From DAIOHQ01 sp036744635 (GTDB taxonomy: Bacteria; Planctomycetota; Phycisphaerae; Tepidisphaerales; Tepidisphaeraceae), in the NCBI GenBank assembly GCA_036744635.1, contig DAIOHQ010000028.1, positions 1 through 28,942 of the forward strand: a DNA stretch of 28,942 nt, written 5' to 3'. Within the stretch, counting starts at the first letter, position 1. Every line of letters starts with the position of its first letter. The notes beneath the pieces were generated by a model. That model was not told the origin of the DNA. It saw nothing but the letters and a program-made list of their open reading frames with translations, and made no database searches. Made by a program: the position numbers and the translations under genes. This document shows positions 13,381 to 21,440 of this stretch, piece by piece.

Positions 13381-13685
13381 AGTTGTTTCCTCCAGAACAT
13401 CCGATCATATTCCTTATGGGTCAGAATTCGCAGAACATAGACCTTCTGCTTTGGATAGCTGATGGCGGCGATCAGGCGGTATTTGTTGCCGCCTATGTCG
13501 AAGACCGCAACCGAATGCCCACTGGCGACCTTCACCTGATCCGTCTGCCCGAAGGTGGCCCGGACTTCCTGAAAATTTCGCCAGACGACTTTCCTGGTCA
13601 GCGAAAACCACGCCTCGAGGGGAGCCGTTGCAGCAGGCCAGCGTGCTGCGAAATCTGTCAACGGCTGACGCTTGATGATTCGCAC
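13377..13685 (-). CDS. higB: HigB-family toxin (RelE-like mRNA interferase)
   Basis: This 102-residue protein matches the HigB family that cleaves translated mRNA on the ribosome. It begins MRIIKRQPLTDFAARWPAATAPLEAWF and has the core VFDIGGNKYRLIAAI (about 61-75), followed by KVYVLRILTHKEYDRM with the conserved Thr-His-x-x-Tyr-Asp end. The start is GTG at 13685; family alignments begin at this residue. There is no ribosome binding site, and a -10-like CATAAT lies only 7 nt upstream, suggesting a leaderless mRNA. Co-transcribed with higA. Confidence 0.9.
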   Translation of the reverse strand: MRIIKRQPLTDFAARWPAATAPLEAWFSLTRKVVWRNFQEVRATFGQTDQVKVASGHSVAVFDIGGNKYRLIAAISYPKQKVYVLRILTHKEYDRMFWRKQL

Positions 13686-13687
13686 GG

Positions 13688-13702
13688 TTCACATTATGTG
13701 AA
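13688..13702. promoter_or_regulatory. Palindromic operator candidate for HigA
   Basis: TTCACAT-t-ATGTGAA is a perfect 7+1+7 palindrome overlapping the -10 hexamer of the higBA promoter and ending 2 nt before the higB GTG. The position is what autorepression by the HTH antitoxin would need. Confidence 0.6.
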
Positions 13703-13721
13703 ATGGACGAGAGTAAGTCAA
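13693..13721 (-). promoter_or_regulatory. higBA promoter
   Basis: On the minus strand TTGACT (13721-13716) and CATAAT (13698-13693) each match the sigma-70 consensus at five of six positions, with an ideal 17-nt spacer. The predicted start of transcription falls at about 13686, next to the GTG start codon. Confidence 0.65.
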
Positions 13722-13883
13722 GTGGAGCCGTTCCGGAATGGCCGATGGAAGGCAGCATTGAATTGATGTGATTTATCGGGCCACCAACAATGGTGCAATA
13801 GATTATACCTTACAGGGCTCCGCTGTGGGTCGGTGCAGTCGCATTGGGCCAGGAGGCACTCGGCTGCAGCCAGTGCTGTGGTA

Positions 13884-13889
13884 TAGAAT
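13884..13889 (+). promoter_or_regulatory. -10-like TAGAAT 7 nt before the crotonase start
   Basis: GTATAGAATCAGGGCG directly precedes the ATG at 13897. The hexamer position would give an mRNA beginning at or near the start codon. AGGG is present but only 3 nt from the ATG. No -35 match is visible. Confidence 0.3.
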
Positions 13890-13896
13890 CAGGGCG

Positions 13897-14676
13897 ATGG
13901 ACACCTCTCTTTTGATCACCAATTTGCCATCGCCGCAGGTGGCGGTTCTCGCGCTGAACCGGCCGGAGAAGCGCAACGCGTTGAACATCGCACTGATCGA
14001 GGCGATCCGGGGAGGGCTGCGGCGGCTGGAAGGAGAGGCGGCGGTGCGGGTGGTGATTGTGCGCGGGGAGGGGCCGGCGTTTTGCGCGGGGTTGGATCTG
14101 CAGGAAGCTGGCGATGCGGGGCGGTCGGGGGAATCGGCCGAGGCGCTGGCGGGGTTGTATCTGGAGTTGTGCAAGTCCGATCTTGTCAGCATCGCGGCGG
14201 TGCACGGCGCGGTCATTGGGGGAGGCCTGGGGCTGGCGGCGGCGTGTGACCTGGCGGTGGCATCCGAGGATGTGCGCATCGTCTGTCCGGAGGCATCACG
14301 CGGCCTGGTGGCGGCGCTGGTTGAGGCGTTGCTGGCCGGGCAGATCCTGCCGAGGCACCTGCGCGAGCTGACGCTACTGGGGGAGGCGCTGGATGCCCAT
14401 CGGGCGTTGGAGGTGGGGCTGGTGAACCGGGTGGTGGCGACGCCGCGGTTGACCGATGAGTGCCTGAAGCTGGCCGCTCAGGTGTGCCGGGGGGCGCCGG
14501 GGGCGATCGCCCGCACCAAGCGGCTGCTGCGGGAACTGAGCGCCCGGCCGATTGAGGAGGAGATCGCCATCGCCCTTAGATATCATCTGCAGGCGCGGAA
14601 TTCCTCGGAGGCGGCCGAGGGGATCGCGGCGTTCCGTGAGAAACGGCAACCGCGCTGGGGGCCGAGGAACCCGTAG
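13897..14676 (+). CDS. Enoyl-CoA hydratase/isomerase (crotonase) family protein
   Basis: This 259-residue protein has the crotonase fold. The N-terminal NRPEKRNALN (21-30), the first oxyanion-hole strand AFCAGLDL (61-68) and the second, AAVHGAVIGGGLGLAAACDLAVAS (100-123), are clear, and the helix-end PEASRGLV is conserved. Of the two catalytic glutamates of true hydratases, the second is present (Glu132 in CPEASRGL) but the first is replaced by Gly112 in GGGLGLA. It may therefore be an isomerase, a methylglutaconyl-CoA-like enzyme or another CoA-dependent lyase rather than a plain hydratase. Substrate unknown; no beta-oxidation genes are adjacent. The ATG at 13897 begins at the conserved N-terminus. 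Confidence 0.85.
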   Translation: MDTSLLITNLPSPQVAVLALNRPEKRNALNIALIEAIRGGLRRLEGEAAVRVVIVRGEGPAFCAGLDLQEAGDAGRSGESAEALAGLYLELCKSDLVSIAAVHGAVIGGGLGLAAACDLAVASEDVRIVCPEASRGLVAALVEALLAGQILPRHLRELTLLGEALDAHRALEVGLVNRVVATPRLTDECLKLAAQVCRGAPGAIARTKRLLRELSARPIEEEIAIALRYHLQARNSSEAAEGIAAFREKRQPRWGPRNP

Positions 14677-14729
14677 CCCACCGCCGGCACCGCGCCGACC
14701 GGCTTTGAGTTTACCAGAACGCTCGTCGC

Positions 14730-14757
14730 GGGGCCGGTCCATTGCAGCATTTGGTCA
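14730..14757 (-). repeat. Half of an attC-like site after the 65-residue membrane protein gene
   Basis: GGGGCCGGTCCATTGCAGC (14730-14748) is identical to 15058-15076 of the complete attC-like element, and again begins right at a gene stop codon (TGA at 14757-14755). The pairing half expected on the far side is not found, so this site is truncated or decayed where it abuts the convergent crotonase gene. Confidence 0.4.
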
Positions 14758-14952
14758 TGCGGCACCGCCGCGCCCGCCGCGTGCTTTCATTATCAGTCCG
14801 ATGACGCCGAGAACAACGCCAAGCGCGACGATGCCGATGCGGAACAATTGCTGCTGTTGATTAGCGGCAGGGCCTTTGAGGAAGAGAAGGTACGCGCCGA
14901 AGAACAAGAGGAACGCGCCTGCCGCAAGCAATCTGTTCGTCCAAGACTTCAC
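14755..14952 (-). CDS. 65-residue two-helix membrane protein
   Basis: A small protein with two hydrophobic helices (about 7-23 and 36-56) joined by a polar loop containing GPAANQQQQLF and ending in a basic glycine-rich tail (KARGGRGGAA). GTG at 14952 was chosen because a perfect AAGGAGG lies 5 nt before it; the longer frame would start inside the upstream repeat. It is not a recognised family. It sits between an attC-like element and a half-site, as a promoterless cassette gene would. Confidence 0.65.
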   Translation of the reverse strand: MKSWTNRLLAAGAFLLFFGAYLLFLKGPAANQQQQLFRIGIVALGVVLGVIGLIMKARGGRGGAA

Positions 14953-14987
14953 CGATGCCTCCTTCTCGTCACGCTGTGTCCCGTGCC

Positions 14988-15088
14988 GCATAACGGATCG
15001 ACGTTCAATGGCCGGCCCGGCACCGAACGCGCTTGCGAATCACAGGGACCGCCCCGTGGGGCCGGTCCATTGCAGCGTGTGGTTATCC
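14988..15088 (-). repeat. attC-like (59-base-element-type) recombination site
   Basis: On the minus strand the 101-bp element starts with GGATAAC, which includes the stop codon of the lipoprotein gene, and ends with GTTATGC. These ends pair (ATAAC/GTTAT). Further in, CAATGG-A-CCGGCCC (15072-15059) pairs with GGGCCGGCCATTG (15018-15006), leaving one extrahelical A, which is a hallmark of folded attC sites. The next gene's ribosome binding site follows about 25 nt later. The outer ends are not a strict RYYYAAC/GTTRRRY match, and no intI gene is in the window. Confidence 0.5.
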
Positions 15089-15481
15089 GGCCGGCCAGGT
15101 GGCCGCGAGCTTTTGCACTTCGCTGCGCGACAATGTGCGACCCGCGCCGCGCGAGTGTTGCGCGCTCCACTTCTCATCAAACTGCGGGTCATCGCCGATG
15201 TCCGACGACCAGTCCACGAGACGGCCCGTGTCATCGAACACACACGCCGACGGACCTGACGACAGGAGGAGCCAACTGCTCATTGGGCCGTATGCGATCA
15301 CATGCTGCTTGCCATTGATGTCGACAGCGGCGAATTGATCCGCCGACGGCCGCCACGCCATGTAGTCGCTCAACGTAGAGACGCGTCCGGCGGGGTTCAC
15401 GCGGCGGTAGCTGACATATTCGGTGGTGAAGCAACCGCCGATCAGGAGTGCGAAGATGATCAGCCAGCGGAAACGCTTCAT
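15083..15481 (-). CDS. Small putative lipoprotein of unknown function
   Basis: The 132-residue product starts with a basic n-region, a hydrophobic stretch and a lipobox, LLIGGC (Cys17), so it should be lipid-anchored after signal peptidase II cleavage. The mature part (TEYVSYRRVNPAGRVSTLSDYMAWRPSADQF...) has a mixed alpha/beta look with a repeated aspartate-rich segment (VFDDTGRLVDWSSDIGDDPQFDEKW). No family is recognised. The gene is bracketed by the perfect 12-bp inverted repeat GGTTATCCGGCC (15081-15092) and GGCCGGATAACC (15482-15493), one over its stop codon and one touching its ATG, matching the expected ends of an integron cassette. The longer upstream frame is not supported. Confidence 0.65.
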   Translation of the reverse strand: MKRFRWLIIFALLIGGCFTTEYVSYRRVNPAGRVSTLSDYMAWRPSADQFAAVDINGKQHVIAYGPMSSWLLLSSGPSACVFDDTGRLVDWSSDIGDDPQFDEKWSAQHSRGAGRTLSRSEVQKLAATWPAG

Positions 15482-15823
15482 GGCCGGATAACCTTCTATA
15501 AACCGGTCCGCTCCCACCGCATAGCATGACTGCGGTTCACAGGAGTATCGCACGGCAGAGCGACGGCTGTCAATTTCACGGCTTTTTTCTTGCCGCCCGG
15601 GGAAAGTAATCATAGCGGCGACGAAGCCGACAAGAGCAGCAGCGGCCAGCGCGTGGGAAAGCCCGGGCGGCGGCTGAAGAGTTCGAGGGCGAGCTGGAAG
15701 ATGAAGAAAGCCACAGCGCTTCATGTTTCACGTTTCACGTTCCATCAGCCCCCCGCCCGCCACACCGATGCCCAGGCCGCGGGGATTTGACTTTCCTCCC
15801 CTCCCCCTTAGGCTTGCCCGGCG
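15482..15823. other. 342-nt intergenic region, divergent
   Basis: It begins with the 12-bp inverted repeat at the lipoprotein start. CATGTTTCACGTTTCA (15722-15737) is the reverse complement of a 16-nt sequence at 22344-22359. The promoter of the downstream membrane protein lies at its right edge. No coding sequence or structured RNA is recognised in the remainder. Confidence 0.5.
15787..15814 (+). promoter_or_regulatory. Promoter candidate of the DUF4149-like gene
   Basis: TTGACT (15787-15792) and TAGGCT (15809-15814) are separated by 16 nt; the -10 ends 9 nt before the ATG at 15824, which lacks a Shine-Dalgarno sequence. The resulting leader would be only a few nucleotides. Confidence 0.4.
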
Positions 15824-16507
15824 ATGGCATTTCAGATCGTGCAGATCGTCTATTGGCTGGCGTTGTCCACCTGGTTCGGCGGTGTGCTGTTCATCGCGAT
15901 CGCGGCCCCGGTGATCTTCCGCACCGTGCGCGAAAGCAACCCGGTGCTGCCGGCGGTGCTGAGCGTCAACCTCGAAGGCCAGCACAGCACGCTGCTGGCC
16001 GGGTCCATCGTGGGCAATCTGCTGGCGCAGCTCCTGCAGGTGCAGTTAGCCTGCTTCGCGGTGTTGATGCTGACGATGCTGGGGCAGCTTTTCGTCGCGG
16101 ATATATCCGAGTCCAACCTGGCGGTGGCGATCCTGCGACTTGTGCTCTGCGCGGGGGCGGGAGGGGTGGTGATCTACAGTTGGGCGGTGCTCTGGCCGCG
16201 GATTCAGGCCCTGCGCACGGAGTATATCGAGCACGCCGATGAGCCGGAGGTGGCCAACCCGGCCAAGGATGAATTCGACCGCGAGCACCGCCGCAGTGTG
16301 ATGATGATGCAGGTGGTGCTTTTCGGGCTGCTGGGGATCGTGCTGTTCAGCGGCAACATCGCCCCGCCGGGCGCGATCCGCAATGCCGAGCCGCTGGTGC
16401 CGCCCCCCCTCACCGCCCCGCGCGTTCCCGCGACAGTCCCGGCCAGCGTGCCCGCGGCCACCATCCCCGCGAAAACCCTCACCGCCACCACCGCGCCGGC
16501 GAACTGA
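15824..16507 (+). CDS. DUF4149-like polytopic membrane protein
   Basis: This 227-residue product has four predicted helices (about 5-30, 62-92, 98-124, 160-182). The first helix contains WLALSTWFGGVLFIAIAAPVIF, the W-x-G-G-x-x-F pattern followed by P-x-x-F that typifies DUF4149/TMEM205-like proteins. The C-terminal 45 residues are a Pro/Ala/Thr-rich tail (VPATVPASVPAATIPAKT), likely extracytoplasmic or a linker. Function is unknown for the family. It ends 3 nt before nth, so the two form an operon. A C7T tract lies in the tail-coding part. Confidence 0.7.
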   Translation: MAFQIVQIVYWLALSTWFGGVLFIAIAAPVIFRTVRESNPVLPAVLSVNLEGQHSTLLAGSIVGNLLAQLLQVQLACFAVLMLTMLGQLFVADISESNLAVAILRLVLCAGAGGVVIYSWAVLWPRIQALRTEYIEHADEPEVANPAKDEFDREHRRSVMMMQVVLFGLLGIVLFSGNIAPPGAIRNAEPLVPPPLTAPRVPATVPASVPAATIPAKTLTATTAPAN

Positions 16508-16510
16508 CCC

Positions 16511-17200
16511 ATGGCCAAAGCCCTCTCCAAAAAAATTCAGGCGCGCCAGCAGCGGGTGGAGGCGATCCTGCCTATCCTGAAAAAGACCTATCCGGCCGCG
16601 GAATGCAGCCTCGGGCACGGCAACCCGCTGGAGCTGCTGGTGGCGACGATCCTGTCGGCGCAGTGTACCGATGAGCGCGTCAACCTGGTGACCAAACAAC
16701 TGTTCAAGAAATACCGCTCGGCCGCGGACTACGCGAAGGCGGCGGCGCAGGAACTGGAGAAGGATATCCAGTCAACGGGATTTTTTCGCAACAAAGCCAG
16801 ATCCATTCGGTCCATGGCGGCGGCGCTGCTGGAAAGACACGGCGGCAAGGTGCCACAGTCGATGGAGGAATTGACGGCGCTGGCCGGTGTGGGGCGCAAG
16901 ACCGCCAACGTCGTGCTGGGCAACGCCTTCGGGCAGAACCTGGGAATCGTGGTGGACACCCACGTGACGCGGGTATCCGGCCGGCTGGGCCTGACCACGC
17001 ACACGGATGCGGTCAAGATCGAGCGGGATCTGATGGAGGTGGTGCCGCGGGAAGACTGGACACTCTGGTCGCATCTGCTGATCTATCACGGCCGGGCGAT
17101 CTGCCAGGCGCGCAAACCCAGGTGTGAGACCTGCCCCCTCCTGGCGCATTGCCCGGCCGGCGGGAAGATCATCAAGGAGCGCGTTAAGGAGAGCGACTAG
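16511..17200 (+). CDS. nth: Endonuclease III (DNA glycosylase/AP lyase)
   Basis: This 229-residue base-excision-repair enzyme removes oxidised pyrimidines and cleaves the abasic strand. The helix-hairpin-helix is LTALAGVGRKTANVVLGNAFG (121-141) with catalytic Lys130; the catalytic Asp149 lies in VVDTHVTR. The [4Fe-4S] cluster ligands Cys198-x6-Cys205-x2-Cys208-x5-Cys214 are intact. Length is slightly above E. coli Nth because of a longer N-terminus. It begins 3 nt after the DUF4149-like gene. The stop shares the palindrome CTAG with the convergent AsmA-like gene. Confidence 0.95.
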   Translation: MAKALSKKIQARQQRVEAILPILKKTYPAAECSLGHGNPLELLVATILSAQCTDERVNLVTKQLFKKYRSAADYAKAAAQELEKDIQSTGFFRNKARSIRSMAAALLERHGGKVPQSMEELTALAGVGRKTANVVLGNAFGQNLGIVVDTHVTRVSGRLGLTTHTDAVKIERDLMEVVPREDWTLWSHLLIYHGRAICQARKPRCETCPLLAHCPAGGKIIKERVKESD

Positions 17201-18087
17201 GGTTGGGTAGCGGCGGGCTGGGTTCCCGTCGATTTCTGGTTCTTCTTCTTGTCCTTCTTCCTGTCCTTGTTGAGCAGGTCGGTGACGGTCTCGCCGATCT
17301 CCTTGCCGCCGGTGGCCTGGTGAATCACATCGCCGACCACGCCGCCCACATCCTCCCCCAAGGCGTTGCTGATCTGCTTTTGCATCTCGCCACCCAGCTT
17401 CTGTGCCGCATCCGCCACGCTTCCCTTCAGCGCCCCCTGCAGCTCCTTTGACAGCTCCTTGGATTTGCTGGCCTCGCCGGCGATGGTGGTGATCACCTGC
17501 ATCAGCACATCCTGAATCGCCGCCCCGTTGGCGTTGCCTTCGCCGCTGCCGACATTCTGCATGGAGATGGTCTGCAGCGGCAGGGTGATTTCCTGGGTCG
17601 ATCCGAACAAGCCCGGCCGGACAACGACCACCGGGTCCTGGATGGTGAGCTGATCGACGATGATGCGGACCTGTTGCTTGTCGGCCGGTGCCGGCTCGGT
17701 CTTGGGAAGATTGTCGGCGACGGCCTGGAAGTTGAACTTGCCATTGGCCTGCTCCAGCGTCATTCTGGGCTGCACCAGCGAGATGTTTTTTACGTGAACC
17801 GGGTCGGAGCGAAGCTGGCCATAGCTGACCTGGACCGAGGCCTTGCCGAGTGTGAACATCTGCGCGTGGTATCCCGTCGGGGCGCCGATCTGAAGCTGAT
17901 TGAGATCAAGGCTTCCGCCGAAGAGCGAGACACTGGCATCCTTCAGGGAAGTATCCACCTTCAGGGTGGACTGTGTCTGACTCTGTACCTGCGAACGCAC
18001 GATCCGGTTGAGGTTGAAATAGAGGATGCCGATGCCAACCACAACCAATAGCACGATGATCAGGATGGACCACTTGAGGATTTTCAT
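17197..18087 (-). CDS. AsmA-like membrane-anchored envelope protein
   Basis: The 296-residue product has an N-terminal membrane anchor (KWSILIIVLLVVVGIGILYF, 5-24) and a periplasmic domain in which 'DTSLKDASVSLFGGSLDLNQLQIGAP' (about 45-70) and 'VKNISLVQPRMTLEQANGKFNFQAV' (about 100-125) are the repeated beta-groove motifs of AsmA/DUF748-type proteins. These are thought to help lipid or outer-membrane traffic between membranes. Residues 200-265 are helical and the tail is Lys-rich (KDRKKDKKKNQK). It is much shorter than E. coli AsmA, so a partial groove or a single repeat unit. It is divergent from the GH38 gene and convergent with nth, overlapping it by 4 nt. Confidence 0.7.
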   Translation of the reverse strand: MKILKWSILIIVLLVVVGIGILYFNLNRIVRSQVQSQTQSTLKVDTSLKDASVSLFGGSLDLNQLQIGAPTGYHAQMFTLGKASVQVSYGQLRSDPVHVKNISLVQPRMTLEQANGKFNFQAVADNLPKTEPAPADKQQVRIIVDQLTIQDPVVVVRPGLFGSTQEITLPLQTISMQNVGSGEGNANGAAIQDVLMQVITTIAGEASKSKELSKELQGALKGSVADAAQKLGGEMQKQISNALGEDVGGVVGDVIHQATGGKEIGETVTDLLNKDRKKDKKKNQKSTGTQPAATQP

Positions 18088-18228
18088 CCGATTATTGTGT
18101 CAGTAAGTGCTCAAGGCGGCAACGGAGGAACCGCCGCTTGCTGTTGACCGACCCGGCCGAGTTGGCCCGGCCTTGCGGCATTTCCAAGTTTCCCGATCGG
18201 CCTTTTCGCGGTGCCGATGTCGGCGCGA

Positions 18229-18257
18229 TTGACAAGGGCGCGTGGAAATCTGACAAC
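18229..18257 (+). promoter_or_regulatory. Candidate promoter of the GH38-led operon
   Basis: A perfect TTGACA (18229-18234) is followed after 17 nt by GACAAC (18252-18257), a poor -10, which ends 6 nt before the ATG at 18264. No Shine-Dalgarno sequence precedes that ATG. Confidence 0.35.
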
Positions 18258-18263
18258 ACTGCG

Positions 18264-21200
18264 ATGAACCTCACTGCTCTGCGCGATGCCCTGCTGAAAA
18301 AGACTTCCGAGCTTGATAAGGGATTTTCTTTCGTCTGGCGCTATCCCAAGCGCGTGGGAGCCAATCCGCAGAACCTGCGGCCCAAGGCGGATTGGGCGAA
18401 GTGGGACCCATCGGTTCCTCCGCCCAAAGGCAAAGGTCATCCCGAGAATCTCACCAAGAACCGCAAGAACTGGTATTACGCGGATGTGAAGTTCCCGCAC
18501 GAGCGCTGCGGCGTCGATCTCGCCGGCGATACCGGTTTGATCTGGGTCTACGGCTATTCCCCCTTTATGCTCTACCTCGACGGCAAGGAGCAATTCAAGG
18601 AGACGCACGTCTGGCACGCCACCGGTCCGATCGCCGACCCGCTGCCGCGGCCCATCGAGCCGGGGAAAATGCTGCCGCTGGCGATCTGCCTCGAGCCCAC
18701 GGAGATTCCCTTCGGGCCGCTGGCGGTGTCGATCCATTCCCAGCGCTGCATGGACATCGCGATGGAGATCGGCAACGCGATGATGGAGTTGAGCTGCGCC
18801 AATGCCGCGGCCAAGACTCCCGAGCAGCAAAAGCTGATCGAGGCCGCCGCCGGGCAGTTCGACCTCAAGGCGCTGGCGAAGAACGACTTTTCCCGCTTTG
18901 CCAAATCCGTCGCGGCGATGGAGCAGACCCTCGCCTCAGGGGGGGCGCTCGCCGAGGCGGTGAAGACGATCACCGTCCATCTCGTCGGCCACACCCACAT
19001 CGACATGGACTGGATGTGGACGTGGGAAGACACCGTGCATTGCATCCGCCGCGACTTCAAAGCCGTCACCGACATCATGGATGACTATCCCGAGGTGCGT
19101 TTCACCAACAGCCAGATTCCCACCTATGAAGTCGCGAAAGACCTCGATCCCACGGTGTTCGAGAAGGTGAAACAGCGTGTCGCCGAGGGGCGCTGGGAAG
19201 TGGCGGCGGCCACCTACGTCGAGAACGACCTGAACATGGCCGATGGCGAGTCGGTGGCCCGGCAAATCCTCTACGCGGCTGACTGGTCACAGGAAAACCT
19301 CGGCAAAAAATCCCGCGTCTTCTGGGCCCCCGACACCTTCGGCCATCCGGGCAACATGCCGCAACTCGCCCGCCTCGGCGAGTTCGACTGCTACTTCCAC
19401 TGGCGCTGCAATCCCGGCGGGCATGACAACTGGCCGGCCCGTGTGTGGGAAGGGGAGGACGGCAGCTCGATCCCGGCCTTCTCCGAAGGGTACGGCGGCG
19501 TGCTCTATGCCCACGGCATGATCGGCAACGTGCTGAACTATCTCGACAAGGGCTTCGACAACGTGCTGCACATCTGGGGCATGGGCGACCACGGCGGGGC
19601 GCTGTCGCGCCGGCAGTTGGAGATCGTCAACAGCTATCGCGACCGCCCGCTGATGCCGACCTTCCGCTTCAGCACCATGGCGGAATTCTTCGCGGCCATC
19701 TCGCAGGAGAAGGACAAGTTCCCGCGCAACACCGGCGAAACCTGGAGCCTGTTTGAAGGGTGCTTCACCACCCACGCCCGCATCAAGCAGTACAACCGCC
19801 GGTGCGAAACCGCGCTGCTAACCGCCGAGGCATTGGCAGCGCTGGCGGGACTGGATCGCCGGGAGCCCCTGCGCGAGGCGTGGAAGAAGATGCTCTTCAA
19901 CCAGTTCCATGACATCTTCGACGGGGCGGCCGTCCACGATGCCTACATCAACGCCTACGCTCGCGCGGAATCCTCCATCAAAGCCGCCAACAAGATCAGC
20001 GCGGAGGCGGCAGGGGGGGCGGGGAGGCTGGTTGTGGGCGACAAGGCCGGCGCCGCCATCACGCTGATCAACCCGCTCGGTTTCGAGCGCTCTCAGATCG
20101 TGCGCGCCAATCTGCCCCGCGCCATCAAGGGGCTGGTGGATGACGCCGGCCGGGCCATCCCCGTGCAGCGCCTGGGGAATGAAACCCTCTTCGCGGCCGA
20201 GAAGGTCCCGGCCTTTTCCACCCGCACCTTCGCCTTTGCGCCGGCGGCGGCGGACCCGGTGCCGCCCATCGCCATCCGCGAGGATGACAAATTCTTCCGG
20301 GTTGAGACCGCCACCGCCATCATCCAGCTCTCCAAGCTCTCCGGGGCCATCGGCGCCTACTTCGACAAGTCCCTGGGGCGCGGGCGCGAGCTGGTCCCCT
20401 ACGGCTATCCCAAGAACCTGACCCACGATCCCACCACCCGCCAGGACCTGGCGATGAACGTCTTCACCGTGCTGGATGAAGCTCCCAATACCATGAGCGC
20501 CTGGCTGGTCAACGACATCCTGCGCGAAGAGCACCTGCTCCGCGGCGCCAAGGTGACGCTGGAGGACAATGGCCCGGTCTTCGCCCGTTTCCGCGTGCGC
20601 CATGCCTTCCGCAAGTCGGCCATCGATCAGCAGATTCTCATCTTCAACCAATTTCCGCGGGTTGACTTTGACACCACCGTGGATTGGCGCGAGCGTGGCA
20701 ACCGCGACATCGGCATCCCCCAGCTCAAGGTCTCCTTCAACGCCGCGTTGACCGCCGCCCGCGCCCGCTTTGAAGGTCCGTTCTTCATCACCGAGCGCCG
20801 GGCCGATGGGCTGGACCAGCCCAGCCAGAAGTTCGTCGATATCTCCGGGGAAGATCGCGATGGCAAACCGCTGGGATTCACGTTGCTCAACGACAGCAAG
20901 TATGGATTCGACGCTCTCGGCGGCCGATTGCGCATGACCCTGCTGCGCAATCCCTACGCTCCCGATCCCGAAACCGACAATGGGGTCCACACCTTCCGAT
21001 ACGCCTTTCTGCCCCATGGCGGGGGAGTCTCCAACGCGGAACTGATGCGGCAGGGGATGGCGTACAATCGGCCGATGGCCGCCATCCGCACAAACGGCGA
21101 GGCGGCGACCGGCGACGCGTTCCTGAGGGTTGACCATGATGCCATCGTCATCACCGCCCTGCGCCAGGCGGAGCATTCCGATGCCCTGTTGCTGCGGCTG

Positions 21201-21431
21201 TTCGAGACCTCGGGCAAGCCCGTGGAAGCCACCATTGCCACCCGAGAAACCTACGCCGCCGCAGGGGGGGCAGAGGAAGTGAACTTCCTGGAAAACCCAA
21301 TCGCCCCCCCCTCCCCCGCTGGCGCCGCCCCCTGCGCGGGCGTGACCGGCAACACGATTCGCGCCAGCTTCCGGCCGTATGAAGTCAAGACCCTGCTGCT
21401 CCGCCGCGATGCTACAGACCGTGTTAGCTAA
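18264..21431 (+). CDS. GH38 alpha-mannosidase
   Basis: This 1055-residue glycoside hydrolase of family 38 removes terminal alpha-linked mannose. The N-terminal ~230 residues form a beta-rich ancillary domain. The catalytic domain opens with VHLVGHTHIDMDWMWTWE (238-255), which supplies zinc ligands (His245, Asp247), and the nucleophile Asp357 lies in FWAPDTFGHPGNMPQL. FNQFHDIFDGAAV (about 547-559) is the usual third zinc-site region (His in NQFHD). The C-terminal half has the large beta-sandwich domains of the family. No signal peptide is visible, so a cytosolic or atypically exported enzyme. Start: the conserved ancillary domain begins soon after 18264; the longer frame has an unrelated leader. 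Three AG7 tracts lie inside (18939, 20013, 21264) and one C8T (21304). Confidence 0.93.
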   Translation: MNLTALRDALLKKTSELDKGFSFVWRYPKRVGANPQNLRPKADWAKWDPSVPPPKGKGHPENLTKNRKNWYYADVKFPHERCGVDLAGDTGLIWVYGYSPFMLYLDGKEQFKETHVWHATGPIADPLPRPIEPGKMLPLAICLEPTEIPFGPLAVSIHSQRCMDIAMEIGNAMMELSCANAAAKTPEQQKLIEAAAGQFDLKALAKNDFSRFAKSVAAMEQTLASGGALAEAVKTITVHLVGHTHIDMDWMWTWEDTVHCIRRDFKAVTDIMDDYPEVRFTNSQIPTYEVAKDLDPTVFEKVKQRVAEGRWEVAAATYVENDLNMADGESVARQILYAADWSQENLGKKSRVFWAPDTFGHPGNMPQLARLGEFDCYFHWRCNPGGHDNWPARVWEGEDGSSIPAFSEGYGGVLYAHGMIGNVLNYLDKGFDNVLHIWGMGDHGGALSRRQLEIVNSYRDRPLMPTFRFSTMAEFFAAISQEKDKFPRNTGETWSLFEGCFTTHARIKQYNRRCETALLTAEALAALAGLDRREPLREAWKKMLFNQFHDIFDGAAVHDAYINAYARAESSIKAANKISAEAAGGAGRLVVGDKAGAAITLINPLGFERSQIVRANLPRAIKGLVDDAGRAIPVQRLGNETLFAAEKVPAFSTRTFAFAPAAADPVPPIAIREDDKFFRVETATAIIQLSKLSGAIGAYFDKSLGRGRELVPYGYPKNLTHDPTTRQDLAMNVFTVLDEAPNTMSAWLVNDILREEHLLRGAKVTLEDNGPVFARFRVRHAFRKSAIDQQILIFNQFPRVDFDTTVDWRERGNRDIGIPQLKVSFNAALTAARARFEGPFFITERRADGLDQPSQKFVDISGEDRDGKPLGFTLLNDSKYGFDALGGRLRMTLLRNPYAPDPETDNGVHTFRYAFLPHGGGVSNAELMRQGMAYNRPMAAIRTNGEAATGDAFLRVDHDAIVITALRQAEHSDALLLRLFETSGKPVEATIATRETYAAAGGAEEVNFLENPIAPPSPAGAAPCAGVTGNTIRASFRPYEVKTLLLRRDATDRVS

Positions 21432-21440
21432 GGAGAGACA

